NCBI GenBank assembly: GCA_023614405.1
Contig: CM042697.1
Location: forward strand, 160,804,149-160,868,148
From: Avena insularis
Lineage: Eukaryota > Streptophyta > Magnoliopsida > Poales > Poaceae
DNA length: 64,000 bases
Reading direction: 5' to 3'
Shown here: piece by piece, positions 55,200 through 64,000 of the stretch
Layout of the letters: each line of letters opens with the position of its first letter
Numbering within the stretch: position 1 is the first letter of the stretch
Position numbers and translations under genes: made by a program
The notes under the pieces: model-generated
Seen by the model: the letters and a program-made list of their open reading frames with translations, nothing else
What the model was told of the DNA's origin: nothing
Databases searched by the model: none

Positions 55200-55742
55200 C
55201 TAGCTTCGAACTCTGATACGTGGTCTTGACTGGAAATGGGCGACTTTGGACAATTTGTCCACTATGACCCAGATAGAGTCATTTCCCCTACTAGAAGTAG
55301 GCAATCCGGTGATAAAGTCCATTCCAACGGAATCCCATTTCCATTCCGGAATCTGCAATGGTTGCAACAATCCAGCGGGTCTTTGATGTCCTGCCTTGAC
55401 TCGCTGACATATATCACACTTGGCGATATAGCTTCCGATTTCTCTCTTCATCTTATGCCACCAAAATTGCTCTCTCAAATCTTGATACATCTTCGTTCCT
55501 CCGGGTTGGATAGAATAAAGAGTATCATGGGCTATGGGTCCTGTTCCGGGGATTAGTTCAATGATAAACTCGATATCCTGATCTAGGGGCATACCGGGCA
55601 AAACATCTGGAAATTCATCGGGGTATTCACATATTATCCGGACTTGGTCAATGGTAGGTTGGGCTATACTCTTGTTGCACTTGAATTGACGAGGTAAGGT
55701 TTCGGATACATGCTCGACTGATACTCCAGTTGTACTGGTCAT
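55200..55742 (-). pseudogene. pol: In-frame join of RT N-terminal border to integrase zinc finger
   Basis: A 180-residue frame: CEYPDEFPDVLPGMPLDQDI and ELIPGTGPIA, the linker before RT, run straight into HDTLYSIQPGGTKMYQDLRE, the integrase N-terminal zinc finger. It continues with KCDICQRVKAGHQRP and WDSVGMDFITGLP (first catalytic Asp). The whole RT and both its RNase H and connection parts are missing. The join is at about 55529-55532 and needs no frame correction. The second zinc His is Gln (SIQPG). Ends in a frameshift at about 55243. The element depended on another source of RT or was dead after this event. Confidence 0.92.
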
Positions 55743-55772
55743 GGTTATGGCTTTCTTGGCACAGTCAATTAA

Positions 55773-56099
55773 TCATTTATGCTTGGACATCCAATCCATT
55801 CCTATTACTACTTCCAAACCTTTAGTTCCGAGTACTATCAGATTAGCATAAAAATCTATGCCATGGATTCGGATAGGGACGGCTTTGCAAATTTGCCTAG
55901 CTTTGGTGGTTGAACCAGGGATTTGAACAATCATAACATGCTTCAGTTTGGTTGGTTGAATCTTACTAGTGCATGCAAATTCGTCGGTGACAAATGAGTG
56001 CGATGCACCAGAATCAAACAACACTCTAGCAAGTACTAAATTAATATAAAACATACCCAGCACGACATCTAGCGCTTCCTGGGCTTCTTCAGCATGCAT
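55773..56099 (-). CDS. pol (PR): Protease of element M
   Basis: Open 108-residue frame starting MHAEEAQEALDVVLGMFYIN. Retropepsin active site VLFDSGASHSFVTDEF, then LEVVIGMDWMSKHK, the conserved second half with GMDWM. Both motifs look functional. A TGA/TAA break follows (55770), so it is separated from the joined pol frame at 55742. It lies directly after gag, as expected. Confidence 0.9.
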   Translation of the reverse strand: MHAEEAQEALDVVLGMFYINLVLARVLFDSGASHSFVTDEFACTSKIQPTKLKHVMIVQIPGSTTKARQICKAVPIRIHGIDFYANLIVLGTKGLEVVIGMDWMSKHK

Positions 56100-56218
56100 G
56101 AGAAAAAGAAGGCCGTTGCGGTTGAGCGAATACCTTGGGGCAAACCTTCTTCCGGGCTGAACACGACGCTGTTGATGAGCTGGGTATTTGCATTAGGGGT
56201 TGCGGCATTCTTCTTGGG

Positions 56219-57256
56219 TCACTCATTGGAGTAGTGAACCTTATTTCCATAGTCATAACAAGTCACTTGCGACTTGTCCTTTGCCGCAACAGGCACAACA
56301 TTGCTTCCAGTCCTAGGGGCAGTGTTGGTGTTGGCGGCATCATTGTTGTTGTTGAACTTGGGTGGTGCACGGTTGAAATTGCCAGAGTTGCCGGGGTTGT
56401 TGTGATTTCCTCCGGGCCTTGGGTTTCCATGGTTGGGATAGGTCGGACGGTTCATCGGGGTTCTGTTGGTTCTCGGGGCAAATCCTGGAGATGGGTTGGG
56501 GCGATACTTTGGGGTATGATGGGTTCCTGGCTGATGCATCATGCGGCGCTTGCGGTTCTCATTGGCTTGGTTGATCTTTCCTTCCATCTGAATGGCAGAG
56601 TCGACGAGGGCTTCAATATCAGCAAAGGGGATATTGACCAACACCGTCTGCATCTCATCGTGCAGACCATTCAAGAATCTTTCTTTCTTCTTGGCTTCAG
56701 TGTCGATCTCATCCGGGGCATACCTAGCTAATGACAAGAATTTGTCACGGTATTCCACTACGGCCATCCTTCCTTGCTTCAGTTCTCTGAATTCATCTCT
56801 CATTCTCTTGACCAATACAGGTGGCACATGGGTTCTGCTGAACTTGACCTTGAATTCCGCCCAGGTCATCATCTGTCCTCTGGTCATTGCACGAACGCTG
56901 TTCCACCATGCTCTTGCATCTCCGGCTAGATAGTGGGTGGCGAACAGAACTTTCTCGTTAGCTTCCACTCCGGCGACTTCCAGGTTGTTCTCCATGGTTT
57001 GCAGCCAATCATCTGTGTCTAAGGGCTCTTCTGACTTAGTGAAAACAGGTGGGTTGGTGTTCTGGAAATTATTGAGCTTAGATCCATGGTTGTCCTGATT
57101 TCCTTGGCCTTGATTGTTGTGGGCCAGCTGAGCTATCTGCTGAAGGGTGGCTTAGTTGACTTGATGTTCGGCTCTTTCAGCTTCGCGGTCAGAAACCAAC
57201 ATTTGCAGGATCTGCAACATCGGCTACGGGGATGAACCACTTCCTCCGTGAGGTAT
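56219..57256 (-). pseudogene. gag: gag of element M, start codon lost
   Basis: The expected start (57254-57256) reads ATA where the related copy at 46785 has ATG. A TAA follows at 57152-57154. From 56995 the frame is open: MENNLEVAGVEANEKVLFAT, LAGDARAWWNSVRAMTRGQM, FKVKFSRTHVPPVL, MAVVEYRDKFLSLARYAPDE, typical gag domain. The C-terminus is Pro/Asn/Arg-rich, then a damaged zinc knuckle CYDYGNKVHYSNE, with Cys-2 replaced by Tyr. Stop at 56219. Confidence 0.92.
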
Positions 57257-57356
57257 CTGAAGATTGAGATAGATCATGAGAAAAGAGGGAAATTTCTAAG
57301 GTTCAAGGACTTTGAAAAGTTTTTAAAGTTTGACTCAGATTTTCTAGCAACTTGCT

Positions 57357-57383
57357 TTTCATTCATTCATTCATTCATTCATA
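57357..57383. repeat. ATTC microsatellite
   Basis: About six ATTC units in the spacer between accessory ORF and gag of element M. Absent from the related copy at about 46660-46690, where only GAATGAATGA is seen. Confidence 0.9.
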
Positions 57384-57499
57384 GCACACGATACAACACA
57401 CACCACAACAAAGGAAAAACAGATGGTTTTAAGAACCATTCTGGAAACTACGATACAGTGGGACCGAATACAACTCACTACGCTAGTGCTCAAGTGCTA

Positions 57500-58294
57500 C
57501 TACTCCTCGGAGTCGGTGTAATCGTCATCCTCATCGTCATCGATGAAGGCGAAATCCTCCTCATTGGTGAAGAAGTCCATGGCCTAATCCTCCAGAAAAT
57601 CATCATCATCGCTGAGATAGGAGTAGGGGTCTCCATGAAGGTATTATTTGACATTCTCCCTTTCCTCCAACTGTATGTCTCTCTCGTGGATGGTCTCCTC
57701 CAAATCCGAGATACAGTGGCAAAGATGGGCAATGATGCGCTCCTTCTTGTCAAGCTGACAGCGGCGAGACTTGCGGTCCTTCGCTAGCATGGCGATGGTC
57801 TGATCCTTCGTCCTGATGATGGCGGACTTGTGGTTGGAGTAGTCACGGGCATTTTCTAGTTCTTGTTGACGATCATACATCATGAAGCTAAGGTGGTCCA
57901 ATTGAGTCTTCAGCTCATGGTGATATGGGGCTTCCAGTGGCTGTCCCATAGCATCACGCGTTGGACAAAACTCAAAGCGGGTACCCTTGATCTGGTTGAT
58001 ACTCTGCCCACACAGACAGGCAAGAGCTTCCTGCATGGCCATGGCAAGTCCATCGAGCCAGATGTTCTCTCTTAAAGTGAACTGAATTCCCTCGGCAGTG
58101 GGAGGTTCAATCTTTGCTCGGAGACTTGCAACAACTAGCCACTGCCGATCTTCTCCTTCCTGATCATTGAGCTGAGCTCCGAATAACTCGGGGTGCGGAC
58201 ACTCCAGAAGGTCCGAAAGCTGGTCCAAATCCCGCTGAAAGATGTGGTCTCCTCCATTTCCCAGCTGATAAAACTTGTTGTACTTCACGTACAT
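57500..58294 (-). pseudogene. Accessory ORF upstream of gag in element M
   Basis: Begins MYVKYNKFYQLGNGGDHIFQ, 216 nt after the PBS, open for 216 residues to 57644. It then has stops (near 57640 and at 57584) before the acidic end (TDSEE, double TAG at 57500). Residues about 20-110 are an alpha/beta domain (WLVVASLRAKIEPPTAEGIQ, then FTLRENIWLDGL and the helix AMQEALACLCG, then KGTRFEFCP). About 130-210 are a coiled coil (QLDKKERIIAHLCHCISDLE). Homologous to 45750-46542 and to the broken ORF 2 of element A, and similar in layout to A ORF 1. Function unknown; the fold pattern suggests RNA binding. Confidence 0.75.
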
Positions 58295-58509
58295 CTATAA
58301 GAATATAGGATGAGTAAGTTAGTAGAGTGATCAAGTATGTCAAATTTTATGTATTTTGCAAGAGTTTTTTTAGGAACATGAATTTTTATGAAAGAAACAA
58401 AGTGATAAGAATGGGAATAAGTTTTTGTAAATATTTGCTTCCTTTGGTTTTGAAACTAAGTTTTTGATTCAAACGTCCAGTCTAACTAGGGTCTCCTATG
58501 GTCAGGATG

Positions 58510-58521
58510 GCTCTGATACCA
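58510..58521 (-). promoter_or_regulatory. Primer-binding site (initiator tRNA-Met), element M
   Basis: Minus strand TGGTATCAGAGC, 3 nt from the LTR end at 58525. Fixes the orientation of M and of its solo LTR. Confidence 0.93.
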
Positions 58522-58524
58522 ACT

Positions 58525-61500
58525 TGTCAACACCCGGATTTTTAATCCCAGATGCCTGTTATGCCATACATCGCAATCCCATGATTACCATTTTTGCGAG
58601 ACATAACAGATTTGGATATCACAGTACATCATCCATTACAAACCACACATAAGGTTTTACACAAATAAGGATCTCATGATCCAATTCTTAATACAACTCA
58701 AGCAGTGGAATAACGTAATAATAAAGGTAGCATAGGCGAAGCTCCATCTTCAGGGTCACAAGCAATGCTGACGATGGGAGATGATCCTAGTTGTCGTAAC
58801 CTTCCTGTGGTCCATCATCCTGGTACTCCTCTTCATAGTCTGGCCATGGGAATAGCCAGGGACAAAGCCATGAGTACTCTTTAAGTACTCGCAAACTAAT
58901 ACTAACAAGTTAAGGGGGGTTTTTGTAGTAGGACACTAAGCTCTAGGGTTGTTTTGCAAAAAGCCAGATTTACCTCTACCAAGTTCAGAAGCAAAGAAAA
59001 CTAGTTGAAGTTTTATAACACCTAAGTGGGAACTTGAATTTCATGTCACAACTCTGTTGTGGTCAAGTCAAAGTCTCAATTCATTTCACAAGTCATTTTG
59101 AAAACATCTGATGGGGGAACAATATGGCCACTCCAACTGTCCATAACCGCGGATGCGGCTATTCGAATAGTTTGACACTCTGCAGAGATTGTACACTTTC
59201 ACCACAACATTCGATACATCCGTCAGGAACAAATCCTAAATTCACCATACTCAGTATGCGGATAATCAATCCTAACCCTTCAATTACACGCCCTAGTATA
59301 GGCACCTCTCCTGTGAGTTTGGCCTCCCAACCATGACCAACTGTCATCTTGGGTACTGCACAGGTGGACAATCTTCACAAGGTAGCCTCATCTCATACCT
59401 TGGCCGTGAGGAAACCCACACTAAGGTATATAAGTTTCCAGTCAAGCCCTACCCAATTTTCGGGTATTGTGGTTGTACAGTAAAATTGGAATGGTATCGC
59501 ATCCAGACAACCATCAGTTTTGTAAAGGGCTAAGGCTCATGCCTCAACATTTTCATCATCAAAATCATCTGGTGTTCCGAAACACATGTCAAAATATTTT
59601 AGTAGAATGACTCATCATTCCAAGGTTTTCATAACCATTTTCAACAAGTATTCCCATCTAAAGCTGATCAAGTTTTATGCTTAGCACTAGCATATACAAG
59701 TGGGGTAAGTACTAATGAGGGGTGGTAAACAAGTGGAGATTAATGAAGTTCAATCTCATGCCTTAGGATGACATCAATATTATCTAGATTAGGACAAATT
59801 TAATGCTCTTTATGCAACCTTCAATTATCTTTCTAGAATCTATAAGTCACTTAAGTAAACTCTAAGAGAAAGCTTTGATAAAGAAATAAAATATAAAGCT
59901 TGCAAGTAAAACTAGGATTGGGTATTATAAAATGTGTTCAACCAAGCATGCTTAGTGCATTGCATAGGTTATCTAACTTTCATAATTGCAAGTGTTAGCT
60001 TGCCTTGTGTAGAGCAGTGGTTGAAGTTCTCCTCAGCTTCTTCTTCGTAGTATCCTCCTTCCTCCTCGTATCCTTGGTCGGTACTAGCGTCTATAAATAA
60101 ATACGAGGTACACAATCACCAAACAATACTTAACTATTTTCAATCATCACACAAAGGTGTACTATAGATGATCTAGCATCATCACTAACCTTACAAGATT
60201 AAAGCTTTTGTCTTATTTATTTTATTTTCAGAAAAGTAATTTCTACTCATTAAAAAACTACTTAAGATTTAATATTCTCCAACTCAAACATGGGATCATG
60301 TTGACACATGTCATCACCACATATTTCAGTACATGGGAATGTGATTTAAAGTGGTGTCACAATTTAATAGGGTTTATCCTTTTTATTTTAAATAATTAAA
60401 GTGACTAGAAATGCTTATGTGGCATTCTTTTATTACTTGAACATTATTTATGTAAGTAAACCCATATGTTTTTATATATTCTGAAAGGTATGATCAAATG
60501 TGATTTTTGAGAGTTGGAATCAACTCAAAAGCTATTATGGTTGAATTTTGAAAAATGTTTGAATGATGAAAAGCTACTGAATTGATATTTTTACCAAGGT
60601 TGATCTACAGATCCAAATCATTTGAATCCAACGGGCTTGGATTAAGCATTTCAGTACCATTCCGACAAAATTAGTTTCATGCATTTTGGTTCACTACATC
60701 GAGTTGGGTTGATTTTTGAATATAGGTACAGAACTGAGTTTGAATTAAAATAGAAAAACTAAATTCAAACGGTTGGGCTGCGCGGGAAGGGTTAATGGGC
60801 TGGCCCAGTGTCACTCCGTAGCGCGATGCTTAGCTGACAGGGGGGTTCCACCAGTCAGTGTCACATAACACGCGAAGCGGTACGGGGCTATGTGGTTCGT
60901 TGGATTAGAAGGGAGATCGACGGCTGGGGATTGTCGTCGACGATGAACATGTCACCGACGAGCTCGAACCCTAGCGGCTCAGTGGGGGTGCATAGGGGGC
61001 ATACCAGGGCTCCAGCGACGATGGCGAGGCGGGCAAACGAATGAGTGGTCGACAGCGAGCTCAGGGATGGTCGAGGCAGCTCCGGGGGTGGTCGAAATCA
61101 ACGGCTCCCTTCTTCTCCAGAGGCGGCCTGCTCCGGCGCAATTCCGGTGAACCGCTGCTCCTCATGCTCGGGATAGAGGGTGGAATGATCAGTGAGGTGA
61201 GGGAGTGGAATGGTGTGCTTCAAACGGCTGGGGGCCGCCTCTTTTTATAGGCTCGACGGCGAGACCGAGAGGGATGGGCAAGCGACGGTGGCGACATGGC
61301 TACGGGCGGCTAGCGGCATGGCTGAGGTTGGCGGTCGACGGGCGGTCTCCTGGCGATGCTCTAGAGCTTAAATGCACGCTTAGGGGCGGTGGCAATCGGC
61401 CGGGAACGTGCGGTGCTCTGCGCGGCAGAGGCGGCATCTTCGACGGCGAGCGGTGGCTACGGGGTACGGGCGAACAAACGATCATGTCTAGTGGTTTCCT

Positions 61501-62516
61501 GGGACGGTGGGGTTCATGCTGGCGGGGCCAAGGGCTCGAGGTGGTCGGGTTGAGTGGGAACGGCGCGTGCACGGTGGTGCACGTCAGCATGGTCGACAGC
61601 GGCACGGGCACGGCGTTCCTGGCGGTTCTTGTCTCTGTTTTTGAGCTAGGGCTGGTCGAGAGGGGGCGGTGAGGCATGGGCTGCATGCTAGACAAGGTGA
61701 GCGCAGCTAGTTCTTACTCTAGCTTGCTGTCCACACTGGGGTGGCATGGTGAGGCTCGGCCTTCTCACCATTGATGGCAATGGCAAGCTCACAGTGGTGC
61801 TAGAGGTTACTCACTAAGCTAGATGATCTACTAAAGGTTTGCTGTGAGCTAGAGAGGGGACAAGGTTGGCCAAATCACTGCTCAAAATAGTGTTTGTTGT
61901 TTGTTTGGTTTGAATCTGCAAGGTGTTTGATGAAATGGCCGCAAGAACTTGAATTTTGAATTTTGAAAAGATTTTTGGTGGGTGTGCTAGGCATGTGTTG
62001 AGGATTCTGTGGGTGCTTGGGTTTTGATTGAACTTTGTTTGAGTGGTTTTTGAAATAGTGGGATCTTCCTATATGAGATAGATTCAATTTTAAACTGTCA
62101 TTTAAACTGAGCACTTGAATGTTTTTGGATGATCACAAAGTGGGCCTTGGTACCTTAATATGATTACTAACAAGGGGTGCAAAGATCCACAAATGTTTCT
62201 GTTGAGTTTTGAGTGCTTGGAATAGCCAAAGTATGCATGAGAGTTAATTTGACCAAAGTGACCATTCACTTCATTTGTTCATTTTGAGTTGTTTGTCTTT
62301 GGGAAAAGTTTTGGAATGATTTAGACGATGTTTATTTCACCTAAGAATCATTTTACAAGCAAAGAAACACAAAACCATGGCAATTCAAAAGAATCCAAAT
62401 TTTGAATACACACACATATGAATGCTTTCATAATTTTAGTTGGAAAAGTTTTTGTTAACCCTAATTTTGATGATTAGAGTTTGATGATCCAAGTTTAATA
62501 TTTTTGGGATGTTACA
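58525..62516 (-). repeat. 5' LTR of element M (3992 bp)
   Basis: Plus-strand ends TGTCAACACCCGG and GGGATGTTACA. TATA (minus) at 61241-61250, GC-rich leader about 60770-61240, palindromic block 59139-59187. Confidence 0.95.
61241..61250 (-). promoter_or_regulatory. Putative TATA box, 5' LTR of M
   Basis: Minus strand CTATAAAAAG at the start of the GC-rich leader. Confidence 0.6.
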
Positions 62517-62521
62517 CAAAA

Positions 62522-64000
62522 CCAATCTATTGAACTACTTTTCACATAGAAGGGTCACTCTTTCATTCAACAGAAGGCTAAGAAAGAAAGGTGTTTTGGT
62601 GGAGAGGACTCGTAAGAGTCATAAGGAACATGTAACAAGAGAAACTGTTGATTACCAAAATCATGGTCGTTCTTCGAACATGTTTAAGAATGCGGGGAAG
62701 ACCACTCTTTATTCATCCAGGACTATCAAAATCTTTGCCAAAGATCATAACTTCACTTTACACCACCAAGATGAATAGTTAAAAAGATTCCTGATGACAC
62801 GAGAAGAAAGAAACTTCATTCTCAGACTCCAAGTACCAGGCATAACATGATGCTTACTAATGTAAAAGGGTCTGGAGGACCAATCGAGAGACATTTAGCA
62901 ACTCTACTTTAAATGTTCTCCTTGATGTTTGAAACACCAATATCAGGCTACTACCAAGCCTTTAACCAGTCATCAAGTAAAGGTCGGACTTTGAATACAA
63001 GGAACCATAAGCACAACTCCTATAATAAAATATAGATGAAGCATCATGAAGAGTGGTTGTTACTGCTGAATCAATATGTTATGATAATAGGTCTTTCGGA
63101 TATTTGTGTCAACCACTACATCAATCTTGCCAGATTTACAAAGAAACCTATGTCAAAACCTTGACGAACAGCAACTATTAATGCTGCTTGAGATTCAGCT
63201 TTGGTTAGGTGGAATGATACTTCAGACTTAGCATGTCCGAATAGATAGTGTGCAACATTTACACAGAGGTAAAGTCACTAGATTCTCAAGACATGGACTT
63301 CAGTGTCAAGCTTCAAAAGATGAGCTAGATTGCAAAACCCATGTATTAACAAGTTATCAGAAGATAATTGCATCTACATGAGTGGGCTGCAATGAAACAC
63401 ATTGAGTCCTTGTTAGGAATCATTTAGGAGGATATCGAAGTTTTGTTGGACTTCTTATCTTCCATGAAGAAATTAGTCATTCGCTTAAGATGCTTGGAGG
63501 ATCTTCTTGAGATGTGAAGGTAACAACCTACCATATCAAGATTACTTCGCACATGCTTAACTGACTTGGAATGATTCCCTAGGAAACAATGATAACTCTA
63601 CTCGAATCCACGGTGACATCTTTCAACAATTGCATGTGTAATAGAGAAGGTTACTTGTAACATCCATAACACATACTTCGAGATAACACGAGGATGGTTC
63701 TCAAAATTTTCCAACATTAATGTCAAATGTTCCATATGAACCTCATATAACATGGAGAATATAAGGATGTCATGGATGGGCTCAATAACAAACTTATCAA
63801 GACACTCCATTAAGAGGGACTCATATGTTGCTTAGACAAAACAAGAATATTGGTCAGACCAAAGAACATGAAGATGCACTCAAGTGAAACATCACGAGAA
63901 GAAACATCATCAAGATAGTCCTTGGAACTGAGCTTGATTTGACGATAGCCCAAATCAAATCAAAGGGAGAGAAGATAACATATCCACAAATAACATACTA
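62522..64000 (-). mobile_element. Element N interior, decayed pol (runs off right edge)
   Basis: Continuation of N beyond the M insertion. Very decayed minus-strand pol: an RT relic at 63598-63810, then scattered RNase H/linker-like scraps toward lower coordinates (near 63180 a frame with LTKAESQAALIVAVRQ). Stops are frequent. No boundary is visible before the window ends. Confidence 0.6.
63598..63810 (-). pseudogene. pol (RT): Reverse transcriptase relic of element N
   Basis: 70-residue frame: MECLDKFVIEPIHDILIFSM, then EVHMEHLTLMLENFENH. It matches the chromoviral RT active-site region (LDKFV...F-IDDIL-[FY]S...EEHVEHL). The catalytic first Asp is His (IHDIL for IDDIL), so the enzyme would be dead. 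It shows that 62522-64000 is pol on the minus strand and hence belongs with the N LTR at 46932-49851. Confidence 0.75.

Larger units (their letters stand above)
50331..62516 (-). mobile_element. Element M: Tekay/Del-type chromovirus lacking RT-RNase H
   Basis: 12.2-kb minus-strand element with LTRs of about 4 kb at 50331-54311 and 58525-62516, TSD CAAAA, tRNA-iMet PBS at 58510-58521. Interior order (minus): accessory ORF, gag, protease, an in-frame join from the RT border to integrase, integrase core, chromodomain. The 3' end of the interior, its PPT and the first about 20 nt of the 3' LTR are deleted at 54311. The two LTRs differ at about 10 of the first 215 positions compared by eye. Confidence 0.93.

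Noticed and set aside
56135..56731. 198-residue plus frame opposite M gag
   Set aside because: Antisense shadow of gag, hydrophobic because of codon complementarity; no domain or start context.

Overview
The window is transposable-element sequence from end to end. I found no host gene, tRNA, rRNA or CRISPR array. The element types point to a large-genome grass, probably subfamily Pooideae: Ty3/gypsy chromoviruses of Tekay/Del type with 3-4 kb LTRs, a Tat-lineage element with a second (archaeal-type) RNase H and an antisense accessory gene, Athila-type elements, and a CACTA fragment. The genus cannot be fixed from sequence alone.

Layout. (1) 1-4509, minus: 5' end of an Athila-type element (LTR 2948-4509, PBS 2923-2940, decayed interior running off the left edge). 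(2) 4552-10626, plus: 5' LTR, tRNA-iMet PBS, two accessory ORFs and a broken gag of a Tekay-type element ('A'), cut off inside its zinc knuckle. (3) 10627-~11945, minus: CACTA coding fragment. (4) ~11950-18017, minus: 3' half of another Athila-type element with an ORF1-like pseudogene; a 2.2 kb solo LTR (12579-14824) sits in its LTR. (5) 18018-18511: diverged LTR fragment. (6) 18512-45543, plus: two interiors and two LTRs of a gag-only, non-autonomous Tekay derivative ('B') in the order interior-LTR-interior-LTR. The first LTR is split by a complete 13.2 kb Tat element ('R', 22031-35254, minus, TSD CGGAG). The second gag is split by a 4 kb solo LTR of family 'M' (37516-41564, TSD GGTGA). (7) 45544-~46931, plus: fragment of the interior of an M relative. 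(8) ~46932-50325 and 62522-64000, minus: decayed Tekay element ('N'), split by (9) a complete M element, 50331-62516, minus, TSD CAAAA, which has lost reverse transcriptase and RNase H by an in-frame deletion.

Nesting order is readable. R lies in a B LTR and the matching B LTR at 44653-44657 shows the empty site. The M solo LTR lies in B gag copy 2, and copy 1 shows that empty site. M lies in N. By eye the R LTRs differ at about 20 of 548 positions and the B LTRs at about 11 of the first 245, which fits R being younger than B.

No element encodes an intact polyprotein: every gag/pol has frameshifts or stops, so autonomous activity here is very unlikely. The most interesting material is accessory. 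A and M carry a related ORF between PBS and gag with a dsRNA-binding-domain-like pattern followed by a coiled coil. R carries a second gag-like domain beside a 3 x 96 bp repeat, plus a spliced antisense gene whose intron holds repeats resembling its polypurine tract. All Tekay-type LTRs share a short bipartite palindromic block whose stem shows a compensatory change.
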